From contig OZ220746.1 in the NCBI GenBank assembly GCA_965117025.1, forward strand, positions 868,001 to 932,000: a DNA stretch of 64,000 nt, written 5' to 3'. Source of the DNA: VXPQ01 sp965117025. Lineage in GTDB: Bacteria; Bacteroidota; Rhodothermia; Rhodothermales; VXPQ01. Shown piece by piece: positions 62,996 to 64,000 of the stretch. Position 1 is the stretch's first letter. The number at the start of each line of letters is the position of its first letter. The translations under genes and the position numbers were made by a program. A model generated the notes under the pieces. That model searched no databases. It saw nothing but the letters and a program-made list of their open reading frames with translations, and was not told where the DNA came from.

Positions 62996-64000
62996 TCATG
63001 CAGTGGAAGATGCCGTGCGTACGATCACGCGGCTGCCGCGCACCCGGATTATTTCCACCTTCGTTCCGGGCAAAACAAACTCCCCGCGCGTCACCACATC
63101 GATGCGTTCCCCCCCGATGTCCGCCATGCCTGCAGGTCGCAACGGGGTCAGGGAAACACCTGTCTGGCCGACCAGATCTTCCATGGTTTCGGCCGAAACG
63201 TAGCCGGATGCGCTGGCAAGTTCCGGCGCCAGCACCAGTTGGCCAAATCGCTCCGATTTTGGAAGATATTTACTGAGAGAAAACATGAGAACGATCAGCA
63301 GGACCAGGGTGGCCGCCATCGTGCCCACCGCAGGCGCCAGCGCGGCAAAGGGCGGAAACGAAAGCCCGACATTGCCGACCAGGGCCGCAAAAAGCGAACC
63401 GCCCACAAGCACCAGCCCGCTGATGCCCGCCACCCCAAAACCCGGGATCACGAAGATCTCGGCAAGCAGGAGCAACACCCCGATGCCGAAAAGCACGATT
63501 TCCCAACTCTGGACGAGGCCGATCATGTAGTGCGGCGCAAAAAACATGGTGGCGCCGACCGCAGCGATAGCTCCGGGAAATCCGACGCCGGGCGTTTGTA
63601 ATTCAAAGTACAGCCCTCCCATCATCATCAGCATGAGCAGGGACTGCAAAACCGGCGAACTCAGAAATCGAAGCGCTCGTTCCAGGGTCGAGGCGCGGTG
63701 CGCTACCGAAGCGGTCGAGGCCAGACCGGCTTGTTCCACCACCGCATCCATATCGGAAAGAATGGCGTCCGCAACGCGCAGCCGAAGCGCTTCCTCGGAA
63801 GAAAGCGTCAACACACTGCCGGCTTCAGATACCCCCTCGACTTCCAGTTCTTCATCCACCATGGCTTCCGCAATGCGCGGATCGCGCCCATTGGCCTCCG
63901 CAGTGGCCCGCATCAATCCCCGCATGTAACTCTGGTACTTGTCCGGCGCCGCCTCTCCCGAACCGCCCTCCACCACCGTGGCCGCCCCGATGGAAGCGCC
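62996..64000 (-). CDS. NfeD1b-type membrane serine protease (5' end outside window)
   Basis: At least 334 residues; the frame is open to the window edge (ASIGAATVVEGGSGE) and the start is missing. That peptide is the end of a ClpP-like protease core. A helical segment (DPRIAEAMVDEELEVE), four to five membrane helices and a C-terminal OB fold (VGQTGVSLTPLRPAGMADIG to VEIIRVRGSRVIVRTA) follow. Such proteases cut stomatin-like partners at the membrane. The first ATG inside the window is not the true start. Confidence 0.9.
   Translation of the reverse strand, partial: GASIGAATVVEGGSGEAAPDKYQSYMRGLMRATAEANGRDPRIAEAMVDEELEVEGVSEAGSVLTLSSEEALRLRVADAILSDMDAVVEQAGLASTASVAHRASTLERALRFLSSPVLQSLLMLMMMGGLYFELQTPGVGFPGAIAAVGATMFFAPHYMIGLVQSWEIVLFGIGVLLLLAEIFVIPGFGVAGISGLVLVGGSLFAALVGNVGLSFPPFAALAPAVGTMAATLVLLIVLMFSLSKYLPKSERFGQLVLAPELASASGYVSAETMEDLVGQTGVSLTPLRPAGMADIGGERIDVVTRGEFVLPGTKVEIIRVRGSRVIVRTASSTA

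Overview
The window looks like chromosome from a marine or halophilic member of the Bacteroidota side of the tree, most likely Rhodothermia or a close relative. The signs are a PorV/PorQ-type protein and two TonB-dependent receptors with carboxypeptidase-regulatory-like plug extensions. There are also DUF4249, DUF6588 and DUF6807 proteins, many Tat-signal TIM-barrel sugar isomerases, weak Shine-Dalgarno use and fairly high G+C (39 of 60 bases in 22081-22140). This placement is inference from gene content. No rRNA gene is present and there is one tRNA.

Layout. 0-1.2 kb: an outer-membrane DUF6588 protein. 1.2-5.6 kb: a gene graveyard with two 746-bp direct repeats, each a truncated tyrosine recombinase, flanking a sulfatase lipoprotein, plus relics of two genes found intact further on. 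5.6-12.3 kb: a minus-strand module of TonB receptor, FnIII secreted protein and PorV-like protein. 12.9-17.4 kb: four exported sugar-redox genes (two isomerases, a DUF6807 protein, a Gfo/Idh/MocA oxidoreductase). 17.9-23.8 kb: Tsx-like porin, BCCT transporter, large PIG-L deacetylase and a DUF6580 membrane protein.

23.9-29 kb is the most unusual part: a tightly coupled five-gene operon of clearly lower G+C (25 of 60 bases in 24001-24060). It encodes an FnIII-like membrane protein, a urea-type SSS symporter, a 39-residue membrane peptide, an aspartate-carbamoyltransferase-fold enzyme lacking its aspartate-binding residues, and a glutamine-dependent amidotransferase of the asparagine synthetase family. 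I propose it makes and moves an N-carbamoylated, amidated amino-acid derivative. One testable candidate is the osmolyte N-alpha-carbamoyl-L-glutamine 1-amide.

29.2-34 kb holds two tandem duplications: a pair of outer-membrane-type proteins whose upstream DNA is better conserved than their coding DNA, and a pair of Tat isomerases with a DUF1640-like gene between them. 34-40.1 kb carries a glycoside hydrolase family 3 enzyme, a type B carboxylesterase and a GMC oxidoreductase with its small subunit. Together with the isomerases this suggests exported oxidative glycoside degradation. From 40.2 kb on the content is mostly housekeeping: tRNA-Thr, type II DAHP synthase, a TonB receptor with a DUF4249 lipoprotein, MnmA, SDR, RidA, Apt, a cell-wall amidase and an ECF sigma factor with a probable anti-sigma factor. 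An Mla-type lipid transport operon, DUF445, a dihydrouridine synthase, a HAD phosphatase, a substrate-binding lipoprotein, a UvrD/PcrA helicase and two NfeD proteins follow, the last cut by the window end.
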